15,569 nucleotides of DNA, from contig CANHBA010000035.1 of NCBI GenBank assembly GCA_947458985.1, positions 1-15,569 on the forward strand, read 5' to 3'. Source of the stretch: Flavobacteriales bacterium (lineage in GTDB: Bacteria; Bacteroidota; Bacteroidia; Flavobacteriales_D; Crocinitomicaceae). Position numbers and translations under genes: made by a program. How positions within the stretch are numbered: position 1 is the stretch's first letter; each line of letters begins with the position of its first letter. The notes under the pieces are model-generated. The model did not search any database and was not told the DNA's origin. It was given only the letters and a program-made list of their open reading frames with translations. Shown one piece after another: positions 1 to 6,608 of this stretch.

Positions 1-38
1 AAATACGGCCTTTTCCCTGATCTTGCTAATGAAATCTT
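1..38. other. Window-edge stretch with no assignable gene
   Basis: These 38 bases lie beyond the stop codon of the methyltransferase. A plus-strand gene could end here: in the third frame a TGA falls at 18-20, and in the second frame the next stop is at 48-50, which would overlap the methyltransferase stop. Too few codons are present to recognise anything, and there is no hairpin followed by a T-run that would suggest a terminator. Confidence 0.5.
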
Positions 39-767
39 TTATTTACTGAGATGTTGCATCAAAATTCCGGCGGCCACAGCTACATTTAAGGATTCGGCAG
101 CGCCTTTTTGTGGGATGCCGATGCGCTTCTTCAAAAGTGCGGTGAGTTCGGAGCTGATGCCGTGTCCTTCATGCCCTAAAACCAAAAATTGAATGTCTTT
201 TGGTTCAATTTGCTCGAAATCAGTGCCGTCCATATAGGCGCCGTAGGTTTGGTCGGCGTATTTTTTGATGATTGGCCCGAGTTCTTGGTAATGGATTTGC
301 ACGCGAAAAGCCGAAGACATGGAGGCGTGAATGACTTTTGGGCTGAGGTAATCGGTGGTGCCTGGTGCGCAAAAAATATGTTGGATGCCAAACCAATCGG
401 CGGTTCTGATGAGCGTGCCGAGGTTGCCTGGATCTTGAATTTGATCGAGCAAAAGCGCTTTTTGCCCATTCTTCCAAGGCTTATTCTTTGGATACTTTAC
501 AATTGCATTGACCTTTTTGGGTGTCTTGAGCTGTGTGAGTTTTTCGAGCTCGCTCAATGGTGCAACAAGCAGCTCTTTGTGGAAGTTTTCGTATTCCTGA
601 GCTTTGTCTTCGGTAACAACGAGCGTCAGGACGAGTTGAGGGAATTCGCCGAGAAGATCTTTGATGAGTGTTTCTCCTTCTAAATAGAGCATTTGCTCAG
701 CATTGCGGTGCTTTTTGAGCTGCAATTTTTTGAAGTCTTTGATCTTTTGCTGACTGAGCTTTTCCAA
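39..767 (-). CDS. TrmH/SpoU-family RNA 2'-O-methyltransferase
   Basis: Predicted SAM-dependent ribose 2'-O-methyltransferase of the SPOUT superfamily, cytoplasmic, acting on rRNA or tRNA; the target nucleotide cannot be read from sequence. The 242-residue protein has a basic N-terminal substrate-binding part (about 1-95) and the three SpoU motifs: DPGNLGTLIRTA at 112-123 (Asn115, Arg121), the LGHEGHGIS block at 198-206, and the AESLNVAVAAGI block at 224-235, which forms the trefoil-knot cofactor site. The length is normal for the family. The start appears to be TTG at 765-767: an in-frame stop lies 12 bases upstream, and the first ATG is codon 26, which would remove the conserved N-terminal stretch. 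The gene is divergent from tamL, an arrangement I recall as common in Bacteroidota. TrmH and RlmB are relatives, but no specific name is justified. Confidence 0.9.
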   Translation of the reverse strand: MEKLSQQKIKDFKKLQLKKHRNAEQMLYLEGETLIKDLLGEFPQLVLTLVVTEDKAQEYENFHKELLVAPLSELEKLTQLKTPKKVNAIVKYPKNKPWKNGQKALLLDQIQDPGNLGTLIRTADWFGIQHIFCAPGTTDYLSPKVIHASMSSAFRVQIHYQELGPIIKKYADQTYGAYMDGTDFEQIEPKDIQFLVLGHEGHGISSELTALLKKRIGIPQKGAAESLNVAVAAGILMQHLSK

Positions 768-780
768 GGTGAATATTATT

Positions 781-788
781 TACTTTTG
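781..788 (+). promoter_or_regulatory. Candidate -7 promoter box for tamL
   Basis: TACTTTTG matches the Bacteroidota -7 consensus TAnnTTTG exactly and ends 7 bases before the tamL ATG. It lies in the only 28-bp gap between the divergent genes. No TTG -33 element is present 17-23 bases upstream, so the match is half a promoter. If used, transcription would start at or within a few bases of the start codon. Confidence 0.5.
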
Positions 789-795
789 TGTTATA

Positions 796-3540
796 ATGCG
801 TCTGATTTCAAAAGTACAATTATTTGTCGTCTCTACGTTGCTTTTAGCGAGCTGCAGAATGGCTAAAAATGTTCCGCAAGGTAATTACCTGCTGCGCAGT
901 ACCACAATTGCACTCGATAATCCGCTCACCACTAAGCTCGATCGCTATGAACTCACTCAGGTCTTGAGGCAGCAACCCAATGCGCGGTTTTTTGGTGCAC
1001 CCTGGAAACTTTGGCTGTATAATGCGATCGACTCTGCCAATGTTGCCAATAAAAAAGCTCAGAAATATGTGCATTTTGAGGAGAAATTAAGTCGTAAAAG
1101 GGCTAAAGTTTTAACCGTAAACGCGCGCAGAAACAAGCGGGCCATTCAGAAAAAGAAAGCCGATTACCGTTTTAAAAGCCTCCCAGACAGCACTTTTAAG
1201 CAGGCCATCTGGGCTGAGAAACTCAAATACAAATACGGTCAAAAGCCAGTAGTTTTTGACACGCTGTTGCACCGAAAAAACGAAGACCAACTTGCGCGCT
1301 ACCTAGTCAAAAAAGGATATTACTACGGAAGCGTGCGCTCAGAAGTCAATTACAACCCCAACAAACAAACTGTTCAAGCCATTTATCACATCGATGAAGG
1401 CCGCCAGTACATCATCGATTCTGTAACCTATACAGGAGCACGCTTGCTGCGCGACCTCCATCAAAAACTCATCAAAAAAGAATACCTTCCGCTGGGCGAG
1501 CATCCACTTATTGGCCAACCTTTCGACCTCGACTACCTTTCTACTTACCGTGAAAAAGTGGCTAAATTCATGCGCGACGAAAGCGTCTATAAGTTCAATA
1601 GCAATAGCATTCAATTTCAAGCAGACACCAATCGCACCAACATGACCGTTCATTTGGTGGTGAAATTTGAAGACCGCCTCGTGCCTGCAGCTCAAAATCC
1701 GGACAGCCTAGTGCGCGTGCCGTACCGCGAAACAAAAATCAATCGCGTGTACTTTCATTTGGCCGATACCTTGCAGGTGGCGGGTAGCTTTGCCAACGAA
1801 CTTTCCAAAGCCGGGCTCAGCAACTACGACTCCTTACTGCCGCAATATGTGCGCACGCAAGAACAGCTCATCTACAATGAATTGCTCTATTCTAAAAAAC
1901 AAGCTTTAGACCTGAAAGTACCTTACGGCACCAAAAGCAATTGGCGCAGCATGACCCTCAAGTACAATGGAAGCTACCCTTGGATCAATGCCGACGTACT
2001 CGAGATGCAAAACTATCTCGAACAAGGCAATACCTACAAAGAATATTACCTAGACCGTTCTTATCGCTCCTTGGTTCAATTGGGTGTTTTTACTTCAGTA
2101 AAGCCCTACATTGAAGAAGTCCCCGGAACCAATCAACTCAATGTGCACTATTATTTGGAGCCGGCCAAAAAACAATCTTGGGCTTTTGACCCGAGGTTCA
2201 CCTCTAGTTTTGGTTTATTAGGAGCGGCGGCTTCTCTGAATTACACCAACAAAAACTTATTTGGAGGTGCAGAACGGCTCACCTTTTCATTGGGTGGAGG
2301 TTTTGAGTCGCAGCCCCCCGTTTTCGATGCCAACTCTGAATCGCAGCTGGTAACGGCAGGGCGCACCTTCAATACATTTGAGATTGGCCCGAGTTTGAAA
2401 ATCGACCTCCCCGGTTTGTTTCCAACACCTGTCAATTTGTTAGGGAAGCGCCAAAAACCAAGAACGGTCATCAGCACCGCCATGAATTTTGAAAAACGCA
2501 ACATTTTTGACCGCCGTGTTTTTCAGCTCAATTACACTTGGCGTTTTTTAGTTGGCAAAACGCAAGTCTTTCAGATGGGCTTGCCCGGGGCATCGGTCAT
2601 TAAATACGTCAATATTCAAAAATCTGCGGCTTTTGAAGCGCAGCTCAATCAAATCAACGACCTCTTTTTGTTCAATACCTACAGCAACCAGTTCATTTGG
2701 CAAGATTTCAAATTTTCCTACGAATATTCCAACAAAGACAAAGACGACAAACCGGGCCAAAAAAGACATTACAACGGCACGCTTTATTTCAATAGTACCC
2801 TCGACGCCGCTGGCAATGTGCTCTACGCATTTAGAGCGCGTCAGGATACACTCAACGGACAATACCTATTAGGAAAGCAACCTTATTCACAATTCGTACG
2901 CCTAGACAACCAACTCAATGCCTCCATGCGCATGGCCAACAAAAGCACTTTACACCTGCGCATGCATGCTGGCGCCGGAATTTCTTACGGAAACTCGCAA
3001 ACCGCCATGCCTTACGATTACAGTTTCTTTGGCGGAGGCTCCAATGACAACCGTGGCTGGCGCGCAAGAGCCTTGGGCCCGGGCGCCTACAAATACCACC
3101 TCGACACCAGCCGTTTGGCCACCCAAATTGGCGACATCCGTTTTGGTGGCGCTTTGGAATACCGTTTCGATATGGGCTCCACATTTAAAGGTGCAATTTT
3201 TACCGACTTCGGTAACATCTGGACCTACCGCGAAGATGCCTCTCGTTTGGGTAGTCAGTTCAATTGGCAATCGTTTATTCCGCAACTAGCCATCTCTTCA
3301 GGAGTAGGGCTTCGCATGGACCTCGACTTCTTTATTTTAAGATTAGATGTCGGTTTCCCGATTTTCGACCCCGCTTTTGCCGATGGCGCCCGTTGGGTAT
3401 TCCAAGATTTCAAAACCCGCGAAACCTACTACCAAGAAGGCATGCAGCATTTCAACATGACCCTAGATCAGGTCAAGGAAATCATGCCAAGACCTTTCTT
3501 ACCCAACTATTTAAACTTCGGAATTGGTTATCCTTTCTAA
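796..3540 (+). CDS. tamL: TamL-type lipidated BamA/TamA-family outer-membrane protein
   Basis: Outer-membrane 16-stranded Omp85-type barrel predicted to help insert or assemble envelope proteins, normally together with an inner-membrane TamB (not in this window). With the ATG at 796 the 914-residue product begins with a lipoprotein signal ending LASC, so Cys20 would be acylated. It is followed by the KNVPQGNYLL motif typical of Bacteroidota TamL. A GTG at 769 would add nine residues ahead of the signal and would place the promoter box in the coding region, so it was rejected. Periplasmic POTRA-like sequence is visible near 197-220 (DEGRQYIIDSVTYTG). The barrel starts around 462 (FDPRFTSSFGLLGAAASLNY). 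The Omp85 loop-6 signature is present as Arg753-Gly-Trp within NRGWRARALGPG, and the protein ends with an aromatic C-terminal strand (NFGIGYPF). The next gene begins one base after the stop. Confidence 0.9.
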   Translation: MRLISKVQLFVVSTLLLASCRMAKNVPQGNYLLRSTTIALDNPLTTKLDRYELTQVLRQQPNARFFGAPWKLWLYNAIDSANVANKKAQKYVHFEEKLSRKRAKVLTVNARRNKRAIQKKKADYRFKSLPDSTFKQAIWAEKLKYKYGQKPVVFDTLLHRKNEDQLARYLVKKGYYYGSVRSEVNYNPNKQTVQAIYHIDEGRQYIIDSVTYTGARLLRDLHQKLIKKEYLPLGEHPLIGQPFDLDYLSTYREKVAKFMRDESVYKFNSNSIQFQADTNRTNMTVHLVVKFEDRLVPAAQNPDSLVRVPYRETKINRVYFHLADTLQVAGSFANELSKAGLSNYDSLLPQYVRTQEQLIYNELLYSKKQALDLKVPYGTKSNWRSMTLKYNGSYPWINADVLEMQNYLEQGNTYKEYYLDRSYRSLVQLGVFTSVKPYIEEVPGTNQLNVHYYLEPAKKQSWAFDPRFTSSFGLLGAAASLNYTNKNLFGGAERLTFSLGGGFESQPPVFDANSESQLVTAGRTFNTFEIGPSLKIDLPGLFPTPVNLLGKRQKPRTVISTAMNFEKRNIFDRRVFQLNYTWRFLVGKTQVFQMGLPGASVIKYVNIQKSAAFEAQLNQINDLFLFNTYSNQFIWQDFKFSYEYSNKDKDDKPGQKRHYNGTLYFNSTLDAAGNVLYAFRARQDTLNGQYLLGKQPYSQFVRLDNQLNASMRMANKSTLHLRMHAGAGISYGNSQTAMPYDYSFFGGGSNDNRGWRARALGPGAYKYHLDTSRLATQIGDIRFGGALEYRFDMGSTFKGAIFTDFGNIWTYREDASRLGSQFNWQSFIPQLAISSGVGLRMDLDFFILRLDVGFPIFDPAFADGARWVFQDFKTRETYYQEGMQHFNMTLDQVKEIMPRPFLPNYLNFGIGYPF
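809..816 (-). promoter_or_regulatory. Candidate -7 promoter box for the methyltransferase
   Basis: The minus strand reads TACTTTTG here, identical to the box on the plus strand at 781-788. It lies inside tamL codons 5-7 and 41 bases upstream of the methyltransferase TTG start, a plausible leader length. No -33 TTG is seen at the expected distance. Position and identity to the opposite box are the only support. Confidence 0.4.
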
Positions 3541-3541
3541 A

Positions 3542-5236
3542 ATGAAAAACTTCCTGTCCTTTCTTGTGTTAACTGTTCTGCTGACTTCCTGCATGAAAGG
3601 GCAGAAGGTCGATCTGATCATCCACAACGCCAAGATCCACACCATGGATCTATCATCTACGGTTCATGACGCTATTGCCATACGCAATGGTAAAATTGTT
3701 GAAGTAGGCCCAGAGCGCCAAATTTTAAACAAATACCGTTCAGACGAAACCATAGATGCACAAGGAAAGGAAATGTATCCAGGTTTTACCGATGCACACG
3801 GCCACATGCTCATGTACGCCAAGCAATTACTTGGCCTAGACCTCCGCGGCGTGCGTTCAGAGCAAGAGTTGCTGCACCGTTGCGAACAATACAAGGCGCA
3901 GCATCCAAATCTGAAGTTTGTACTAGGGCAGGGCTGGGATCAAACCCAATGGGCCGGCCAGCAAATGCCAACCAATACGGAGCTCAACCGCTTGTTTCCA
4001 AATATTCCTGTTTGCCTTTACCGCATAGACGGTCATGCCGCATTGGTCAATGATTACCTTATCAAAAAAAGTAAGTTGCTAGATAAACTCGATCAATTGA
4101 GCGGTGGAGAAGTCGTTTTTTCAAAGCAAATCATGGAAGGAAACCTCTCTTTTCCCATGAATTTGAATTTACCCCGAGATTCCAATTTTGGCGAGAAAAT
4201 CATCCTGCAAACCTATCTGCCAACGGGAGTTTTAATAGACAACGCCATCAACGTGGTGCAGCCTTTTGTACCAGATTACGCACCAAAAGCATATTTGAAA
4301 GCCATATTGCAAGTTCAAGACGAGCTGTTGCAGTACGGCATCACAGGCGTGCACGAAGCAGGCATCGATTTTGAGCACATCGCTTGGTTCAAGCAACTCA
4401 TTTCAAAGGGGAAGCTCAAGCTGAATGTCTATGCCATGCTCATGGATAGCCCGCTCAACCGCAATTTTGTACAGCAAAACGGGCGCTACCGTTTCAAAAA
4501 CTTGAGCATACGCAGTTTCAAATGTTTTGCCGATGGCGCGCTGGGTTCTAGAGGCGCTCTGTTGAAAGCACCTTACCACGACCACCCAGAAGGCCGCGGT
4601 TTATTGCTGACAGATATCGCACGCATGCAAAACCTAGCGCAGTTTTGTGTCCGCAATGGGTATCAAATGAATACCCACAGTATCGGCGATTCCGCAAATG
4701 CGTTGGTGCTTTCCATTTATGAGCAAGTTTTCAAACAAAAGCCAGACCACCGTTTTCGCATTGAACACGCCCAAGTGGTAGACCCTCAAGATTTTCAAAA
4801 GTTTGCCAATTTTGCTGTTTTCCCATCTGTACAACCCACCCATGCGGTTTCCGATGCCGATTGGGCAGAAGCACGCCTCGGTAAGGCCCGAATGAAAGGA
4901 GCATATGCCTATAAAACCTTACTCGATCAGTTTGGCATGATTGCATTGGGTACCGATTTTCCAGTGGAGCAAACCAATCCTTTTGCCACCATACAAGCCG
5001 CCTACAATAGTCCGTATGGGCAAGCACTTACTTTAGATGAAATCATCCGCGGCATGACCATCTATGCTGCTTTTGCGTCCTTTCAAGAAAAAAATATTGG
5101 CACCTTAGAAAAAGGCAAAGATGCCACATTAGCGATTTTTGAATACCCGGTCAACGGTGAGGCGGGCCAAGTTCAAAACTATGCGTGGCGCACCTTCATC
5201 AAAGGCAAATGTGTTTTTAAGTTAGAAGCATTATAA
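3542..5236 (+). CDS. Amidohydrolase-family-3 (YtcJ-like) lipoprotein
   Basis: Metal-dependent hydrolase of the amidohydrolase superfamily, substrate unknown. The ATG at 3542 gives 564 residues starting with a lipoprotein signal that ends LTSC (Cys17), so it should be membrane-anchored on the periplasmic side or exposed. A TTG 18 bases upstream overlaps the tamL stop and is unlikely. Superfamily features visible are the small beta domain with VDLIIHNAKIHTMD (23-36), the metal-binding HxH in DAHGHM (His86, His88), the ADGALGSRGA segment around Asp331, NTHSIGD (His379), IEHAQV (His409) and GTDFPVE (Asp472). The last strands, EKGKDATLAIFE, return to the beta domain. All expected metal-site residues appear intact, so it is probably active. 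Relatives are loosely annotated as N-substituted formamide or exo-enzyme deformylases, which is not evidence for this protein's substrate. A 17-bp gap separates it from the next gene. Confidence 0.88.
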   Translation: MKNFLSFLVLTVLLTSCMKGQKVDLIIHNAKIHTMDLSSTVHDAIAIRNGKIVEVGPERQILNKYRSDETIDAQGKEMYPGFTDAHGHMLMYAKQLLGLDLRGVRSEQELLHRCEQYKAQHPNLKFVLGQGWDQTQWAGQQMPTNTELNRLFPNIPVCLYRIDGHAALVNDYLIKKSKLLDKLDQLSGGEVVFSKQIMEGNLSFPMNLNLPRDSNFGEKIILQTYLPTGVLIDNAINVVQPFVPDYAPKAYLKAILQVQDELLQYGITGVHEAGIDFEHIAWFKQLISKGKLKLNVYAMLMDSPLNRNFVQQNGRYRFKNLSIRSFKCFADGALGSRGALLKAPYHDHPEGRGLLLTDIARMQNLAQFCVRNGYQMNTHSIGDSANALVLSIYEQVFKQKPDHRFRIEHAQVVDPQDFQKFANFAVFPSVQPTHAVSDADWAEARLGKARMKGAYAYKTLLDQFGMIALGTDFPVEQTNPFATIQAAYNSPYGQALTLDEIIRGMTIYAAFASFQEKNIGTLEKGKDATLAIFEYPVNGEAGQVQNYAWRTFIKGKCVFKLEAL

Positions 5237-5253
5237 ACAAATCATTCGACATC

Positions 5254-5745
5254 ATGAAATGGACTTTTATATTATTCCTTTTATTTTCCTTTCAAGGATT
5301 TTGCCAAAATATGGATCGGGTTTCAATCGAAGTTCAGCTTGAAAAACACGATACAAACGCGCTGAATCAACTGCTCAATTCATGGCATATTGCTGCTGCT
5401 CAAGCCAATTTTGACGCTTACTTTTCTGTTACCACTTCCAATTTTGTTTTTTTAGGAACCGCACCTGGTGAACGCTGGTCAAAGCCTGAATTTATGACTT
5501 TTTGTAAACCTTATTTTGACAAAGGCAAAGCTTGGGATTTCAAGCCGTGCAAGCGAAATTGGCATTTTGCAGCTGATGGACAGGTAGCTTATTTTGATGA
5601 AGACCTCCAAACCTGGATGGAAGGTTGCAGAGGAAGTGGCATCTGCGTATTGGAAAATGGTCAATGGAAAATTGCCTATTATAACCTGACGGTCCTGATC
5701 GAAAACGAAAAAATCAAACCGTTTATCAAATTACGCAAGCACTAA
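5254..5745 (+). CDS. Secreted NTF2-like (SnoaL/DUF4440-type) protein
   Basis: A 163-residue protein with an N-terminal Sec signal (hydrophobic residues 4-16, likely cleavage near Gln18) and no good lipobox, because Cys17 is preceded by Phe. Residues about 32-155 resemble the cone-shaped NTF2-like fold: an N-terminal helix (LNQLLNSWHIAAAQANFDAYFS), the strand TTSNFVFLGTAPGERWSK, and a C-terminal sheet ending in ENGQWKIAYYNLTVLIEN. This is the usual pattern of the SnoaL/DUF4440 group, whose members bind or turn over small ligands or act as accessory domains. No catalytic residue can be assigned. It contains three other cysteines (in FCKPYF, FKPCKR and the EGCRGSGIC region holds two), so disulphides are possible. 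Its stop overlaps the prmC start by one base (TAATG), which suggests coupled translation. Confidence 0.75.
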   Translation: MKWTFILFLLFSFQGFCQNMDRVSIEVQLEKHDTNALNQLLNSWHIAAAQANFDAYFSVTTSNFVFLGTAPGERWSKPEFMTFCKPYFDKGKAWDFKPCKRNWHFAADGQVAYFDEDLQTWMEGCRGSGICVLENGQWKIAYYNLTVLIENEKIKPFIKLRKH

Positions 5746-6599
5746 TGTTTGTAGCCGACAACCGCGTGGCCAGCGCAAAGCTCTATTTTTTTGAGGCCTT
5801 AGCTGATTTATTTTCAAATAGCGAGTGTAAATCCATGTGGACTTCGGTACTGAACGCTTATTTTGGTTGGTCTTCAAGCGATGTCTTACTGAACAATAAC
5901 GAAAGGTTTTCAGAATCAGACTTACTGCGCATTCGTTCTGTTGTGAAGCGCTTACAAGCCAATGAACCTTTTCAGTATATCATGGGCGAGGTTTATTTTG
6001 CTGATTTACACCTGAAAATTGACCAAAGGGCGCTCATACCAAGACCCGAAACCGAAGAATTGATCTCTTTGCTTCTCAAGTTAGATTTACCTTTTGAATC
6101 CATCCTCGACCTCTGTACGGGTTCGGGCTGCATTGCTTTAGCCCTTCAAAAGAAGTTCCCAAATGCCAAGGTTGTGGGTGTTGATTTATCTTTAGACGCT
6201 ATCGCACTTGCTCGAGAAAATGCGCTTCAAACCAAACTCGATGTTGAATTTGTTATGGAAGACATCCTCACTTGGCAAACAACTCAAACTTTTGATTTAC
6301 TTGTTTCGAACCCGCCTTATATTCCTGAGCAAGAAGCCCAACTAATGGCAGCCAACGTCCTGGATTTTGAACCGCACATGGCGCTTTTTGTCCCGGACCA
6401 CGATCCTTTGCTGTTTTACAAGCGCATTGTCGCGATTGCTCAGGTAAGTCTTGAATCTAGAGGCTATCTCGCTTTAGAAATACACGAAGATTTAGCTGCT
6501 CAAACCTTGGCGCTCTTGCAAACAGAGGCATTTGAAAATCCAAGAATTTATCGGGATTTACAAGGGAAAGAACGCATGATTTTAGCACAAAAAGCGTAA
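5745..6599 (+). CDS. prmC: Peptide chain release factor N5-glutamine methyltransferase
   Basis: Methylates the glutamine of the GGQ motif in release factors RF1/RF2, using SAM, to support efficient peptide release; cytoplasmic. The 284-residue product is normal for PrmC/HemK. It has a helical N-terminal release-factor-binding domain (1-85), the conserved IPRPETEELI segment (98-107), SAM-binding motif I LDLCTGSGCIAL (121-132), the acidic VGVDLS (145-149), and the diagnostic glutamine-binding NPPY at 189-192 followed by IPEQE. The ATG at 5745 overlaps the previous stop codon by one base. The N-terminus is somewhat long but fits the family's helical domain. ligA follows after 9 bases. The NPPY motif also occurs in other N-methyltransferases, but the N-terminal domain and the PRPETE block point to PrmC. 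Confidence 0.93.
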   Translation: MFVADNRVASAKLYFFEALADLFSNSECKSMWTSVLNAYFGWSSSDVLLNNNERFSESDLLRIRSVVKRLQANEPFQYIMGEVYFADLHLKIDQRALIPRPETEELISLLLKLDLPFESILDLCTGSGCIALALQKKFPNAKVVGVDLSLDAIALARENALQTKLDVEFVMEDILTWQTTQTFDLLVSNPPYIPEQEAQLMAANVLDFEPHMALFVPDHDPLLFYKRIVAIAQVSLESRGYLALEIHEDLAAQTLALLQTEAFENPRIYRDLQGKERMILAQKA

Positions 6600-6608
6600 C
6601 TTTAACTC

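Larger units (their letters stand above)
781..816. repeat. Inverted repeat TACTTTTG-N20-CAAAAGTA
   Basis: Two perfect 8-base arms (781-788 and 809-816) are separated by 20 bases and span the tamL start codon. Each arm also matches the -7 promoter consensus on its own strand, so the symmetry may simply reflect two facing promoters. An operator for a dimeric regulator is an alternative. Confidence 0.55.

Noticed and set aside
189..683. Long open frame on the plus strand inside the methyltransferase (164 codons)
   Set aside because: It is antisense to a well-supported SpoU-family gene, has no recognisable domain, and has the Trp/Cys/Phe-rich composition of a shadow frame.
769..795. GTG start giving tamL nine extra residues
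   Set aside because: The extra residues precede a good lipoprotein signal that begins at the ATG at 796, and the extension would overlap the -7 promoter box.
6597..6604. TAACTTTA just before ligA as a promoter box
   Set aside because: It has one mismatch to TAnnTTTG, no -33 partner was sought with success, and it is only 4 bases from the start codon.
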